Shown: positions 35,353-48,657, counted from the stretch's first letter. The stretch: 64,000 nt of DNA from Diplosphaera chodatii (GCA_032358165.1 JAALGY010000030.1:434001-498000), one strand, 5' to 3'. Program-made: numbers and translations. The notes: a model not told the origin generated them from the sequence alone.

Positions 35353-38300
35353 TCATTCGTGGTCAAGCGGGCTGCCTACAGGCCCTTGTCTGCTGGTCGC
35401 ATGCAGCACCCCATTCTCGCTGCCGCCCCCTGCTGCCCGCCCCACCCCTGGACCCCTCTGCCCCGCCGCTGCCGCTGACCCTGGACTGTCCCCTCCTGCC
35501 GCCACGATGGCCACCAGCTCCTCGGGCGCCGCGCCGCGTATCGGCGCACCGCCGGCGGTGCTGCCCTTGTACGCCGCCGTGTGCAGCGAGTACAGCAGGT
35601 ACAGCACGGTCGTCGCCGCCATGAAGTACGCGATGTTGATGTAGCCCGATGTCCCGGCGCTCTGCAGGTTCACAGGCCGATCTGTTGCTGATGAAACACA
35701 GCAACCTCGCCTCTGAAAGGTACCAACGACACCTGCATCATGGAGTCAGCACTACATGCCCTGGTACAAACGGTGTGCTTGGTGTGCATCTGACGAGAAT
35801 CCTGACTGCAGCCTGCATCAACAATGCTGCACAGTTGAGCCACACGACGACTGTGGTAGCTCACGATGTCTCAAAGCACTTGCGATGCTCACGTTCAATG
35901 ACGCCATCAGGAACACGTTGAAGAAGGCTGTTGCTGACGGGAGCCACGGCCCGCCCATCAGGGCAAAGTCCTGCACCACGAGACGAGGACCCTGGTTGAC
36001 TTCATATGACTTCAGTATTCAAGCATGCCAGGCACGAGCACGGCCCAGGCGCTCACATGGAGCGCAGAACCACGTGCAACATCAAACAATTGGGGACTCC
36101 TTTGAAAATACCACCTCACCTCTGGTATGTACCGGATGCGCACTCCGGCGTGCAGCGCTGCTGTCATCACCACGATGGGCACCCCGAAGGCGACCAGCCC
36201 CACCCAGCTGTCGCTGGCCTGGTACCACACCGCGAAGCCTGCCGACAACCAGAGAGACACGACCTCAGGATGCTGCCATGACTGGCGACCAAATGGGATC
36301 GCCGGTTGCCAACCTGGCTGGTGAACGATGTCTTCGTACTGAAGACATTGCTGTCAGCTGTGCAGGCGTGCATGCCACATGGCCAGGCCAGTCTCTCGTG
36401 CTGCTGGTGCCTGCTCACCAATGGAGCACACGGTGTGCGCCGCCATGAAAGCAAGCGGGACAGCTGGCGAGTTCTCCCCCCGTACATAGTACCGCCGCAG
36501 CATGCACCCTGCAGTTTGGCACGCCCGATCTGAGACCCTAGATCTGATGCACCTTCGGCTGACAGGCAGAACACATGATGCCTGAGTGTCCGCATGCAGC
36601 ATTCAACAGCCAGTTGGAGCAGCTGCGATGGTGTCACCGTGGGCAGTGAGCCAAAAGGTCATGAGCGCCAGGCAGCTGGTCATGACGAACAGCTCCTCGA
36701 AGCCCGTCACCAGCGCCACACCCGCTGCAAGATACCATGCAAGTTCCTCTACCAGCACCATGTGCTGTTGTACAATAGCAAACTGTACACACGCAACGCA
36801 GGATGAGATGATACAGGAGCGTGAAAGACATGCTGCAACGCAGCCGGGGCACATATTGTCCTGGACCGCGCACAGCATTCAGACATGTTAAGGTGTTCAG
36901 CATTTGATCACACCCCACCTGTCGCAAGGCCCATGACGGTGGCCGCGATGGCGGGCGTCCCCAGCCGCGGGCTGATGCGTGCGAGCACCGGCGGCAGCAT
37001 GTGGTCCCGCGCCACCACGCACAGGATGCGCGCCTGGCCGTACAGCGCCACGTAGCAGCTGGACACCATGCCCAGCAGCGCGCCTGCGCCACGGCACCAA
37101 TGTTGCAGATGCTGCGCAATGCCGAGGTGAATTTTGAAGGTGACGGTCGGCATGTGCGCTCGGGTGCAGCTGCAGCCATGCTCAGCAGGATGCCACAGGG
37201 CCATCACGTGCGCGTGGTCAGGCCATGGAGCAGAGGCAGCCAAGGAGATCCACTGCTGGCAGTATATGAGGATTTACGCTGCTGCTTGGGTGAGCTTGCA
37301 ACCCACTAGGTCCTGACATTGCACTGCCCCCTGACAACGCTCCGCTGTTTTCACATACCTGCCGACACCAGGTATCTGGCCCAGCCCATGCCGACATCCG
37401 CAAAGGCCAGTGCGAAGGCGCCGTCTGTATCAGAAATGGTGGTGTACGGCACCATCAGCACCAGAACCTGCGCACACGGTTTCAGCACGTGTCACCCTGC
37501 TGCAGCTATCGCTGCATTGCATTGGTAGCATTGGCAGCAGGTGCACGATCCATTGGTGGACTCTGGTTAGTGAGAATGGAAAGCAGGCCGCACCAGCGCG
37601 GTGGCCACATACAGCAGGGTGGTCACCACCAGGCTGCCGACAATGCCGACTGGTAGGTCCCGCTTGGGGTTTTTGCACTGCGCGGGAGGGAGCCAGCCTG
37701 TCAATTGCAACTACGGGCAGGACTGAGGTGTGTATGAGCATATTCAAATGGGAGTCGCCTTGTTTGTATCCAATACAGTTTGCCAGCATACGCTGCTCAG
37801 GCACTGCATACGTCAGGAGGGCATGGTGCCTTGCACTGCCTAAGACCAGTGTCTCCGCATCTAGGTCTCACCTCCTCTGCGCTGGTGGCGACAGCGTCGA
37901 AGCCCGTGTAGGTGAAGTACACGTACGCTGCGCCTGAGAACACGCCGCGCGCTCCAAAGGGCGCGAAGGGCTCCAGGTTGGACGGCTTGGCCTTGACGGC
38001 GCCGGCGGCGATGATGAACAGCAGCACCGCCACATGCACCACCGTGACAACTGCAGGATGTGCATGTACTGTCTGGATCCAGAGGTGATGCGTGGTTCAG
38101 GCAAAATCACCTATGACTGCGCTTTATTATAGCTGCAAAGACAGCACTTGGCACTGCACTGCACTGCATGGGAGCTGCTGCAGCCAGTGCGAGTCCTGTC
38201 CACCAGCTGTTGCGGAGACTGCCAAGTGCCCGGCTCACCGATGTTGAACAGGCTGCCCTCCTTGGCGCCGTACACCACCAGCAGCGACAGCAGCACCACC

Positions 38301-39552
38301 AGCCCGGCCGCCACAAAGTCCACGGTCCAGCCGCCCTCGCGGAACACCAGGCCCGACAGGTCGCTGCGGGTGCGCACAGGGGCGAGATGAGCTGTGTAGA
38401 ATGGGGTGTCCTTGTTCTGCCTGTGCTTGCAGCCATGCAGCAGCGGGTCGATCCTGCGTTGTAGTATACTGACTGCAGGCAGATGTATTACACTGGGGGG
38501 TGCTGGCCCACCTGTTGAAGAGCTGGGCCCAGTACTGCGTGGAGCTGCGCGCAACAGCTGCTGCTGACACGCAGTACCCAAACAGGAGGTTCGCCACCTC
38601 GATCCTGCAAGATCGCAGCCCAATGGCATCAGCAGAAAGCCTTCGAGCAGACAGACTCCAGCATGTGGCAGAAGCACTGCAGACAGCATGCTTGCAGCAA
38701 TGAGGGCAGAGCCCACAGCTGCAGCGCCTACCAGCCAATGAACTCGCCATACGTCAAGGATACAAAGCCATAGCCGCCGCCAGCAATGGGGAAGTCCACG
38801 GCATACTCAGCGTAGCACAGGGCGCTGGCCACCGCTGACATGCTGGACACCGCATATGACGCCACTACTGCTGGCCTGCAGTGCAAGCTCGTGGCGATGT
38901 CAGCTTGACACACATGGTGCAGCACCACAGGGTGCACCACCAGCACATCACCCTCAGGGGAGAATATTATGATGGTACACAGGAGTCGCTCACCCGGCCA
39001 GGCGCGCTGCCACGTATGGTGTGCTGGTGAACACGCCTGATCCCAATATGACACCTGCGCCGCACTGCCTGGCCATCACATGTGTTGCGGGGCCTAGCAT
39101 GCTGAGGCTATCAATGAACTCTGCAGCTCGCAGCTCGCTGCGCATGCCGAAGCGCACCGATGCCGATGCAGATGAGGTCGAACCAGTTGAGCCTGCGCTG
39201 CATGTCGCCGCCGCCACTCTCCTGGTTCTTCTCCTGCAGTCGAGAAGGCTGCTGTCTCAGCGGTGCATGACACCGTAGCCTCCCGTGACTGCCGGGCAAT
39301 TAACTGGGCTCCGCATTGGAGATTTGCAAGCCGATCCTCTACCTCCAGCGCATCTGCCAGCGTTCGAGTGTGGAAGGCGCGCTCCCGCAGCAGCTGCGGC
39401 GTGCGGCGGAGGCTGGCCCACCAGGCAGCCGGGTTGATGCCCAGTAGCGAGTCCCACCGCTGCTCACGCCGTGCGGCGCCAACGTCTGAGCCGGCGTGGG
39501 CGCTGCTGCCGGCAACATGCCCCTGAACGTCGTCTGCGGGGCCCGCCTCCAT
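35353..39552 (-). CDS. Cationic amino-acid transporter (APC superfamily, CAT type)
   Basis: Membrane permease for basic amino acids by family. The ATG at 39550-39552 opens a long cytosolic head (MEAGPADDVQGHVAG...). Membrane blocks follow in order: RRLNWFDLICIGIG / VILGSGVFTSTPYVAARLAG (39.0-39.2 kb), SYAVSSMSAVASALCYAEYA with VDFPIAGGGYGF (38.7-38.9), VANLLFGYCVSAAAVARSS (38.5-38.6), TVDFVAAGLVVLLSLLVVYG (38.2-38.4), HVAVLLFIIAAGAVKA and AYVYFTYTGFDAVATSAEEV (37.9-38.05). Then come KNPKRDLPVGIVGSLVV (37.6-37.7), 37.4-37.5, GALLGMVSSCYVALYGQARI (36.9-37.1), VTGFEELFVMTSCLALMTFW (36.6-36.7), 36.4-36.5, 36.1-36.25, 35.9-36.0, and YINIAYFMAATTVLYLLYSL with a cytosolic tail to the stop at 35353. 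The order and the KNPxRDLP motif are typical of plant and animal CAT proteins. At least 13 introns; borders approximate. Confidence 0.88.
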
Positions 39553-40305
39553 CTCCAAGCCTGTCAGGAAGCTCTTCCGTCAAATGTTGAGGCCTCTGAA
39601 AAGCGACGCCTTTGCCAGCGTGTGGCTGCGCAGTGTGCAACGCGGCACGATCACTGCCCACTGTGGGATGGAGATGCGTCTCACCTCTCATGGCATCATG
39701 TGGACCTCGTGGGCTGTGGTTTAGGATGCTGAGCAGGTGCAAGCTGCATTCAGCGGCGGGCGTCACATGAGCCTCCTTTCACTAGCAGCTCGATGACGGC
39801 TTGCAACCAGCCCCTCTTGTTGCTGTTGCTGTTAGCACGGTATCTACTGTGCTGAAACGTGGAATCGCAACTCAAGGAGCCTCCTGATCACACTCTTGGG
39901 GGATGCGACCGTGAGTTGAAAGCTTGCGGCCGTGGTTGCGATCTGCGATCGCAGATTTACAACAGATGCACTGGCTGAGATGTGCAAATCAGCTTTGTGT
40001 CTCCGCTCCAAACTTCAAGCCCTCCTCCACAGCCGTGCAGCGCGCACGTGTGGGGCGACCGTCTGGGCATGCTGCCAGCGCATGCACCGTCAGCAGCGCA
40101 GGTGCAGGACAGCTGCGAATGCCGCTCAACATGTTTCCGGGCTGCTTCGCACGCACCTTGCGGTCGGCAAACCCCTTCTGATGACCTGCAACAAAGCACC
40201 ATCTCTAATTTGGGTTTGTGTGCTGGGCTACGGCGCTTTCGCTCTGCACCACACACTGCACATGCCCGTCTGACTCGGATAAGACTGCTCCGCAGGCAGC
40301 TCACC
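39553..40305. other. Divergent promoter region
   Basis: About 750 bases between the CAT transporter (-) and chalcone-isomerase-like (+) starts. No gene was seen. Confidence 0.5.
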
Positions 40306-43025
40306 ATGTTCAGGGAGTTCTGGCCGCCGGCCATGGGCCCCCAGCACAGCGGGCAGGCGCCGCAGCAGCCGCAGGAGACGGGTGCGGGCCTTGAGACACC
40401 GCATCGCAGGCAGAAGCGGTCCCCGCTGGCAGTGATCAGCGGGTCGGTGCGTTTTCTGGGCCGCGGCGTCGGCGCCACTGCCAGCGGCGTGTCATCTGTG
40501 GTGCAGACGCCGGTGCGGGCTGCGAGGGGTCTCAGGCACAGGGACATAGCGCCCCCCACACTGCCTCAGCCCGAGCCAGAGCCCGAACCCGCAAAGAAGC
40601 GCACCGCCTGGGACGGGTGAGGCATGTACCTGCTCTGCATGAGCAGCTGTACGTGGTCGTCCTCAACGACCGCGGTGCTCAGTTGCCTGTCATCCAGGTG
40701 GGTTGACCGCAGGCTGCGGAGATGCTCCGCAGATGCTGTGCAGTAGCAACCGTGCTCACACCCTGGATCGCGCCCGCAGGCTGCTGGAGAACCGGGACCG
40801 GTTGGTGGAGAACGTGAAGGGCGGGCTGGACAGCGCCAAGGAGCTGCTGCCGCTGCTGGGCGGCGAGGCGACCTCGCAGCAGCTGCTCAAGCGCTGCTTC
40901 CCCGCCCGCCTGCAGCGCGCCGGCGGCAGCGGTGCGCCAACTCGCCTGCCAAAATCCTGGTTGTCATGATGCAGGAAAAGAGTTAAAGAAGATCGGGTTT
41001 TGGCGCGCAGTCACATTCGAACTACCGGCCGTCAGAAGTTCAGCTGCCTCCTCCAGGACAGCACAGCTGTGAGGAACCCGCAAGCTCAGGTCATCACCAG
41101 CGCCCTATGCATGCCGGTTGTGATGGTGACGCACTCACTTGCAGGCACGGCAGCCTTCACGGGCTCGACACACGACCTGGCGGCATCTGGCACGCGCCTG
41201 TTCGGCCTGTCGGTGGGCCCCGCCAAGCTGCAGGTCAAGATCTACGAGTTCGCACTGTACCTGGACGCAAAGCAGGTGTGTGCCACTGCCACCTCCACAT
41301 AGGAGGATCACAGGCATCTAGGTGGCCAGCTGGTCGTAACAAATCAGTGCGGCCAGTCATGTGTACAGAGACACACACTGGTGGGTGCATCCATCAAGGG
41401 AGATGGCGAACAGATAGTGTACAACAATGCGTCGCAGGTCAAGGGCTCGCAGCTCAGCAAGCAGCACAGCACTGCCGTGCTCCCACAGCCGCAGCCGCAG
41501 TCCCCACCGCAGGAGTCCCAAGCCCAGGCGCAGCAGCAGATGAGCGCCCCGCTCCCGGACTCAAAGCAGCTGGACGCTTTTGCGGGCTCGCTGCGCAGCG
41601 CACGAGACATCGACATGTCCCTCGTGGTAGGCCGTCAGCACGGTGTTTGGCATGCATGGTATGCCGGCTGGCCGAAATGCTCAAGTCAATCCACCCTGTG
41701 CTGGGCTGTGGAACGCCAACTTACGCAGGAGGTTGCTACGATGACCAGCGCGAGCTGAATGCTCACATTCGATGCTCGTGTGGTGAATGACGTGACGCAC
41801 CGCACTCAACAGGTGCGGGCGAGCCGTGGGCTGCCGCTGCGGCTGATGGCGGCGGAGTACGAGCGCATCCTGCGCCGGCGGCTCAGGATTGTGGGCGGCT
41901 CCCCTGACGACCCCGCGCTCGGCCAGCTGCTGGCCGTCTTCAGGTGAGCATTCAAGTCCGCTGATCTGACGACGTGCTCTGATGCACGTGCATCTCTCTG
42001 GTTGTGTCAGCTTTAGTGGCGTGAGTGAGAGCCGCAGCCTGGCAGGCCATGGTAGCGCATGATGCTTATGTGTGCGCCATCATGGCGCGCCTGCTGCAAG
42101 TGCCTCACCACCTCTGGCGCCTGACCCTGAACTCTGTCGGTGCAGGGAGGATCGCCTCCCAGCAGGCATGGTGCGCAATGGCAATGTGCAGAAGGACTCG
42201 GTGCTGACATTCACCCGTGCGAGCAATGGCCGTGTCACTGCTGCCGCTGATGGCGTCGAGCTTGCCACAGGTACTGCGATGCTTGCAGTGAACATCTACT
42301 TTGATGCAGCGTCATTTCGTGCAACTGCGCTTGCTTCCCGCAATTGCTGTGAGATTGCGATCGCCATGTGCACATCAATCACTAAGACTCGGGTGTCAAC
42401 AGCATACATGTGATGCTCCTTGCTGACATGTCATGTCACCCTGGCTATGCAGTGAACAGCCCAGCATTCGCGGCAGCGGTCTTCGACCTCTACATCGGCG
42501 ACCAGCCAGTTAGCGGCGAGGCGCGGCTCACAGCGCTGTCGGCTGCGCAGCGCATGATGGCCTCAGGTGTCAGCATGCATTCTGTTCCTGCTACACCTTT
42601 GAAATCTCACTTTCAGCATGCTCTGCACGGACAAGTAACGGTCTGCGAGCACTGACTGGTCCAGCAGGTTGTGCATGCAAGAGGCTGACCTTGAGTGCTG
42701 GCTGCAGGGCCTGATGGCTATTCGCCGGCAGCCGGACAGCCTGGCGTGTGCCAGGGTGTGGGCAGTGGCGGCGATGACAGCGCTTGCAAGCGGCAATGGC
42801 CCTGGGAAAAACCCTGGCACGCCGCCTTCAGCCCCGCAGCGGCATGACGACCTACGAGCATCCAGCAGAATATGCTTTCATGCAGACCCATCGGCTCTGA
42901 TGGCTCAGACCAACGAAGACAATCATGACTCAGCTGGGCCGCTGCTGCATCTAGACAGCTATGCTGACAGCTGGCAGACGCAGCTGCATTCAACCGAGCG
43001 GAGTATATCGGCTCTTGCGACATGA
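40306..43025 (+). CDS. Chalcone-isomerase-fold protein with long N-terminal extension
   Basis: The ATG at 40306 opens a disordered, Pro/Gln-rich head (MFREFWPPAMGPQHS...; PEPEPEP near 40,580) up to about 40,619. Next come a helical exon near 40,780-40,935 (RDRLVENVKGGLDSAKELLP) and the CHI-like core. Core blocks: GTRLFGLSVGPAKLQVKIYE with FALYLDAKQ (41,146-41,275); a Gln/Pro-rich linker then LDAFAGSLRSARDIDMSLV (41,380-41,629); LRLMAAEYERILRRRLRIVG (41,815-41,944); EDRLPAGMVRNGNVQKDSVL (42,147-42,272); and SPAFAAAVFDLYIGDQPVSG (42,451-42,565). Family members either isomerise chalcones or, more often in algae, bind fatty acids; the tailored catalytic residues were not checked, so a non-enzymatic FAP-like role is as likely. 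The last exon (possibly 42,708-43,025) is uncertain. Confidence 0.72.
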
Positions 43026-43800
43026 CAACAATGACAAACGCAGCCTACAAGCATGTCAGGCTTGGGTGGCATGATTTGACGTTTGACGTACACGTACGGT
43101 ATTGACGGGTTGGTACTATGCCGCATCGCTCATCTTTGTTGCACACTGTGCGGGTTCTGATGAATGAGCGTGCTTGCGGGGACGGAGTAGTCAGGCATGT
43201 GACTAAAATGTAAAGTAGTCGGGGTTGAGCACTGCCGTTTCGACGTAACACAGCCCTCTGGCCTCACTTCTGCATGAATGTGAGCTGGCTTGCCTTGCAG
43301 CCAACGGTGTCGCCACTGCCGCAGGAGGCACCTCAAGTCCCATATGCCTACAGGGTGTCCCTTCCGGCTCCCTTAACGACAGGCTGGTTTCGTCTGACCC
43401 AGCATGCCTCTTGCCACATTGCGCATTGTCACAATATGCTCTATCACTGTTCATTCATACAGCTTATGCTGATGCGCTCCGAGGCTGATCTATCGGCCGC
43501 AGGTCAGTATCGCCAAAAAGCTTCAGATCGGTCATGACATGAGGCACAGATACCCGTCACTGTTTGCAATCTCGCAGCGTATGATGCAACAATCCGGCCA
43601 TGACCTTTGCAACTGATCAGCATGCCAAAGACCCGGCGTGGGACGCGACAGAATCCCACACAAGAGTGCGTTCACTTCCCAGGACATGGCGTGTGCGGTC
43701 ACGCTCTAGCTGTGTCGCAAGCGTTGCCACTATGACTGTTCAACGTTCACTCACATGCTAAGTGACCCATGAGATCAATGTAGGCACCAGACTTACCTGC
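43026..43800. other. Spacer upstream of gene C
   Basis: Contains an open frame at 43,274-43,537 (MNVSWLALQPTVSPLPQEAP) that could be the first exon of gene C, since the first clear C exon lacks an in-frame ATG near its start. Not proven. Otherwise nothing was seen. Confidence 0.35.
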
Positions 43801-46559
43801 AATGGCTGCCGCATGCGACCATCGCTTCAGTGGCCAGTTTGGCTCTACTATGCGGTCAGTCTTTGGAGCTGCCAGCAGAGTGGCAGAAGATCGTGGACCT
43901 GGCTACTGGATTGCTGCTGAGCGGGACGCTGCTGGCACTTGGGTTCTATTGCCATCAGCGCCTGGAGGCCTGGTGGATACAGCGCATCCTGGCTCGCACT
44001 CCTCCCTGGGAGATCATCTTGATGGAAGAGCGCACAGCCCTGGGCACGAGTGGAGCTCCTCGGTGCGACCCAATATCTTTGCGGATCCAGAATCGCAAGC
44101 TAGTCGATAGCGCACGCCGTGCATTGACATGTGCACCTGCCACGGAGAGCAGTGATAAAGTCGGCGTGTTGCATGCAGGACAACCATTCAGCTGCTGTCA
44201 CAGCTTGCGGCTCGCGTGGACGCTGCAGAGGAGGCGCCTGCCATTGCAGCGGCCTTCGTCGCTGTTGCAAAGGTGAGCTCGGACCACTGTACTGGGTTGT
44301 GTCGCCATTGCGAGCATGCATGTCCAGTTGGCGACACGCTCCCAATACATACTCAGGTCCTCCAATGTAGCTGAATAGCAAGGTACTCACGCTGCTGACC
44401 CGCAGTGCATCGCCTGTGACTGTGTCAACGGTCCTCACTCGACACCATGGTGTCGAAGGGCGCTTACATGTGTTACAGGTCCAGCTGCTGCATGTGCAGG
44501 TGCTGCATGCTTTTCCGGACGACACAGTGCTGGCCGAATTGCGGCGGCACCGCCGGGCGCTGTGCCGAGCCGTTGGGCGGCCCCACCTGGCAGACGCAAC
44601 CGGCAGCATGGACCCCAGCGCGCTGCCGCTGGTGGCCGTGGCCCTGCTCATGGCGGGGCAGGTCGCCAGCCAGACGGCAGCCGCGCAGCTGGACGTGCTT
44701 CAGGTGTCACTGATGCAGTACTATGGTGGCAGGCTGTCAGTTGCATGGTGTCCTGGACACGCATTCCCTACCTTCCACCGCCCAGACGAGTCTCGGACCG
44801 GCCATACCTGTGCATGGAAATGCTCTGCGTCAGCATCAAGGCCACCGGGATTGCACCTGAATCAGGTCATCATACCGCACACCCCCCTGGTGTGTGGCTG
44901 GGCGCTGCCGGCCGCGCCGGTGCCCGCTGGCAACACCTTTGACGCCGCGGCAGCTGCGGCGCTCCGGCGACGGCAGATGCAGCTGCTCGGCAGCACGCAA
45001 CTGTTGCAGTGAGCGGCCGATGAACACCTTCCGTTCTGCTGTCGCTGCCTCTGACGCCTGCGGATCCCGGTGTGCCGTTGCCCGTCCGATGTCATATTAC
45101 TTCAAAACGCAGAATATTTCGGCTGCAGGCATGCGACAAATGCTGCAGCGCCGCCCTTCGTCATGCCGGAGGACCTGCGACATGCAGCGCCGCCATGCGG
45201 ACAGCTGCTGGAAGTCGCGCTGGAAGCAGTGGCGGCCCACAGCCGGGCGGCCCTACAGTACTCAGCTGCAGCCAGCGCAGCCGACAGCATCCAGAGCCGC
45301 GAGCTGGCCCTCGACATGCAGGAGTGGGCCATGCAGGTGAGCAGAATTATCTTGGCAGCTCAGTCTGCCTGAGAGAACGGAGTGCAACAGGCTGCTCACT
45401 TCTCGTTCAGGCATGGCACGGTGGCAGCAATGCAACAGCGCAGCGCATGTAGACGTCTTCCTGGGTCATCAATCCCACGTCTGCCGAATCCCGGACCGTC
45501 CTTACGGTATCCCAACACCATGCAGGCGACCGCAACTGCTCTGCAGTGCGCGCAGCAGCTGCAGCGGCACCAGGGCAGCCCGCCGCTCCCGCCCCGGGCG
45601 GCGCGCCACGCGGCGGAGGCCCTGCAGCACCTGGCCGCAGCAGTGCAGCCGGGCGCCAAGCAGCAGCGGGGCCTGGCGCCCAAGTTTGCCGCCCTGGCGC
45701 ACAACGCCTGCTGGGCTGTGGACGCTATGGCGGCCGCACCGCCTCACCAGGTGCAGCCCTGGTAGACGTCGTGCTCGTCCAGGGAGAACGTGTGGGTACA
45801 GACGTGTAGTAGAGTAGCATTTGCATGCAGTGACAGCTCGGCCAGCTGCCGCTCTCCGGCCGTGCAGCGGCACTGCCCTGTCATCTGCCGTCACATGGCA
45901 TGCTTGCAAGCTGCGACTGATTCATGCCGCTGGTGTGCCTCATAACCTTTTCACCACAGGTCGCGGCCTGCATCGATGCTCTGGCCGACGTCCTGGCAAA
46001 ACGGCTGCCTGCGAGCTCCGCGACCAAGGCAATGCGCCTCGCGTACCTCGCAGTGCTGGCCGCGCCGTGGGCGGCCGCATGTCGCCAGCTCCCGCCCCGC
46101 ACCAGGTGCCTTCAGATGTGTCACGATGGCACTTTGCAGGCCTACATTGCTGCCGGCATGCAAAGCTCCTCCGGAGCGGCAGCAGCAGTCAGCAGGGCGT
46201 CCTTCGTACGCAGGTGGAACGAGCGGCTGAGGCTTGCGAGGGCGCTGCTGCGTGCAGCCCGCGAGGCTGCGAGCGGGTCGAGCGCTCGCGGGACATCGCC
46301 AGTGCGCCTGACCGCCAGCAGCAGGTGCTCTTGACTCATCCTCAGCTGCCGTTCAGTTGAGCGGGATCCTCCTCAATCTATAGCAGTCACCCTGTGGTAT
46401 TCACTTGATATGTGTTGTGCATGCGCTGCCAGGCAGCAGACGGTGCAGCAGCAGGCAGCGATGCTGGTAGACTCGGCGGCCTCAGCAATGGACGCTGTGG
46501 TGCTGGAGATGGCGGCGCTGCCTCCCAGACTTGCCAGCCACATCGATGGCGCATGCAAC

Positions 46560-46590
<31 letters not shown>

Positions 46591-48657
46591 CAGCGAACGC
46601 ATCAGGCGTTGCCAGCAGGGACAGCCCCGGCGGGCCGCCGCTGCCCCCGCTGCCCGAGCGGCTGGCAGCCGCCGGGTACCTGGGCGACCTCACCTGGGCG
46701 CTGGAGCACGCCGCTGGCAGCCCTGCAGCAGCCAGCAGCAACGAGGCAGCCAGCCCTGGAGCGCACGGGTCGTTGCACGGGCTGTGGGCGGCGCACAACG
46801 CCCTGGCGGCAATCGCCGGCTGGGTTGAGGGCGCCGTCCAGTATGCCAAGTTTCGTGACGAGCCTGGCGTGCTGCCGTCGGCCCAGCTGGCGAGCGCCGT
46901 GGCACGCGCTGCGGTGGCCATGGTCGGCACGGCGCAGCGGCTGCTGGCCTCGGCTGCGGGCGTCGGGGCAGGCGGCACAAGTGACAGCAGTCACTCCAGT
47001 CCAGCGTCTGGCAGCAGGCACAACCCGACGAGGTTGCCGGCGGACAGCGCTGTCTGCCGCATGGCTTTCACAGGTGCGGAGATAGCACTGACTGCCGTGT
47101 GACGACCACCTCTGCGAAGCCTCCTGTCTTGCCAGGCGGTAGCCAGGTGCACCTGCACGGACCATGCTGGCAGCAGGTGAATGTGATAGGCAGCGCACCG
47201 GTGAAAGGGAGCGCTCCCCCGAATGCAGGTGCCAGCATCCTGGCTGGCTTCCTGGCCACGAGCAGCCTGCAGCTGGTGGCAGCACACCATGGCGGGACCC
47301 TTGCAATCGCGCAAGCGCTCGACATTGGCGTCCAGGTGACAGCCTCCTTTTCAAAGCACCATAACGGGGTTGTCTGGTGCGCATGGTGCACTCAGCATGT
47401 AGATGGTGCCATCATCTGGCTTCCTCTGTCTGATGCTGCGATGGATGTGCCCGGTGCCTGACCCAGAGCAGGAAAGTGGACAGGGTCGACCCGTCTTCTG
47501 TGTGTCCCACAGTCAGACGCCCCGCCGGCAGAGGTGCAGCTGCTGGCCGGCGAGCTGCTGCCGGCGCTGGCGGCGCTGCTGCCGATGGACGACAGGGGCC
47601 GGGCCGCACTGGCGGCAGGTGGCGCTCAGCCCTGGGAAACGCTCTCCAGGTCTGCCCACGTTTGCAATTGCCACGCATGCAGTCGTGAACACGCAGCACT
47701 TGCATACCTGCTAGTTGGTGTGCCTGCAAGTTTGCCAACTGTACAGCCAGACACATAGGGCACAAGTAGTCATGGCATGTCCTCAGCTGCAGCGCCATTT
47801 ACAACGAGATGTAAACACATCTGCCACGCTGCAGATCGCTGGCAAAGCGGCTGCCCAGCTGGGCCGACTTGCCGCCATTACTGGTGGCCGTCAGCGATGC
47901 CCTCAGCGGCAGCCCGCCGCTCGCTGCTCGTGCTGCTGCAGCCGAGGCTGCGGCGGCCTCATTACTGGAGGAGGTATTGCACATGTGCTTTCCATCACAC
48001 AGTGCCAGCTGCCGCATGAGCAAGGGGGCCGTCGGTTGTGTGCATGGGCACCGCCACTGGTGACAGGTCGAACCTTTTTCACCGTGTGCAACTAAGACGA
48101 GATGGTGACCCTATGGGCCCTCGGCGCAGGAGGAAGCACAGGCATCAGGGGCAGCGCTTGCGACTGCAAAAGCCGTTGCAGCGCTGCGCCGACGCAGCAC
48201 CAGCGCAGCAACCGAAGCACCCCCAGGCCCGGGCACGCACGCAGCTGCCGCTGAGATGGGCAGGGCAGCCCCGGGCGCTGTGCCTGAGGTGAAGGACAGC
48301 CAGCACTCAGCGCAGCAGGATGCAGCTGCGGGACACACCCCTGCAACATCAGACAAACAGCTTCCAGAGGAAGACAGCTCGGCCGCAGCTGAGGCCGAAG
48401 TGGCAGCCGCATGTGCAGGCGACCAAAGCATCAGGACCGGGCATGAGACTGCTGGTGAGGCTGCAGAAGATGATGCCGCCCAGGGGTCCCCAACACATCA
48501 GAGCACTCCCAGTGATGGTGCAGCGCCAGCAGCGCAGCAGCAGCAGCAGCAGCAGGAACCAGAGCAGGCTGTGGCCGCAGCCACGGGCAGCCCTGCTGTT
48601 GATCACACAGCAGACATTGAGGGCAAGCCTGCAGAAGGTGCCCTCAGCAAAGCATAG
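43801..48657 (+). CDS. C: large helical protein, diverged third member of family B
   Basis: Start not fixed: the first clear exon (about 43,800-44,100) reads a hydrophobic helix (LATGLLLSGTLLALGFY), then LEAWWIQRILARTPPWEI. In-frame blocks follow: TIQLLSQLAARVDAAEEAPA (to 44,273), VQLLHVQVLHAFPDDTVL with MDPSALPLVAVALLMAGQ (44,480-44,702), 44,870-45,011, MPEDLRHAAPPCGQLLEVAL (45,130-45,335), LPPRAARHAAEALQHLAAAV (45,520-45,750), VAACIDALADVLAKRLPASS (45,960-46,105), 46,140-46,322, 46,434-47,074 (poly-Ser; GLWAAHNALAAIAGWVEGAV), and 47,175-47,335. The last three are PPAEVQLLAGELLPALAALL (47,510-47,650), LLVAVSDALSGSPPLAARAA (47,840-47,970) and an acidic, poly-Gln C-terminal exon (about 48,130-48,657). 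Several blocks align in the same order with B1/B2. Function unknown; the possible membrane helix is not shared with B. Confidence 0.6.
46559..46590 (+). repeat. AGC run coding poly-Ser in gene C
   Basis: About ten AGC triplets giving Ser9-10 in gene C after HIDGACNG. A pure triplet run, likely length-variable between strains. Confidence 0.9.
48534..48555 (+). repeat. CAG run coding poly-Gln in gene C
   Basis: Seven CAG triplets in the acidic C-terminal tail of gene C. Confidence 0.85.
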
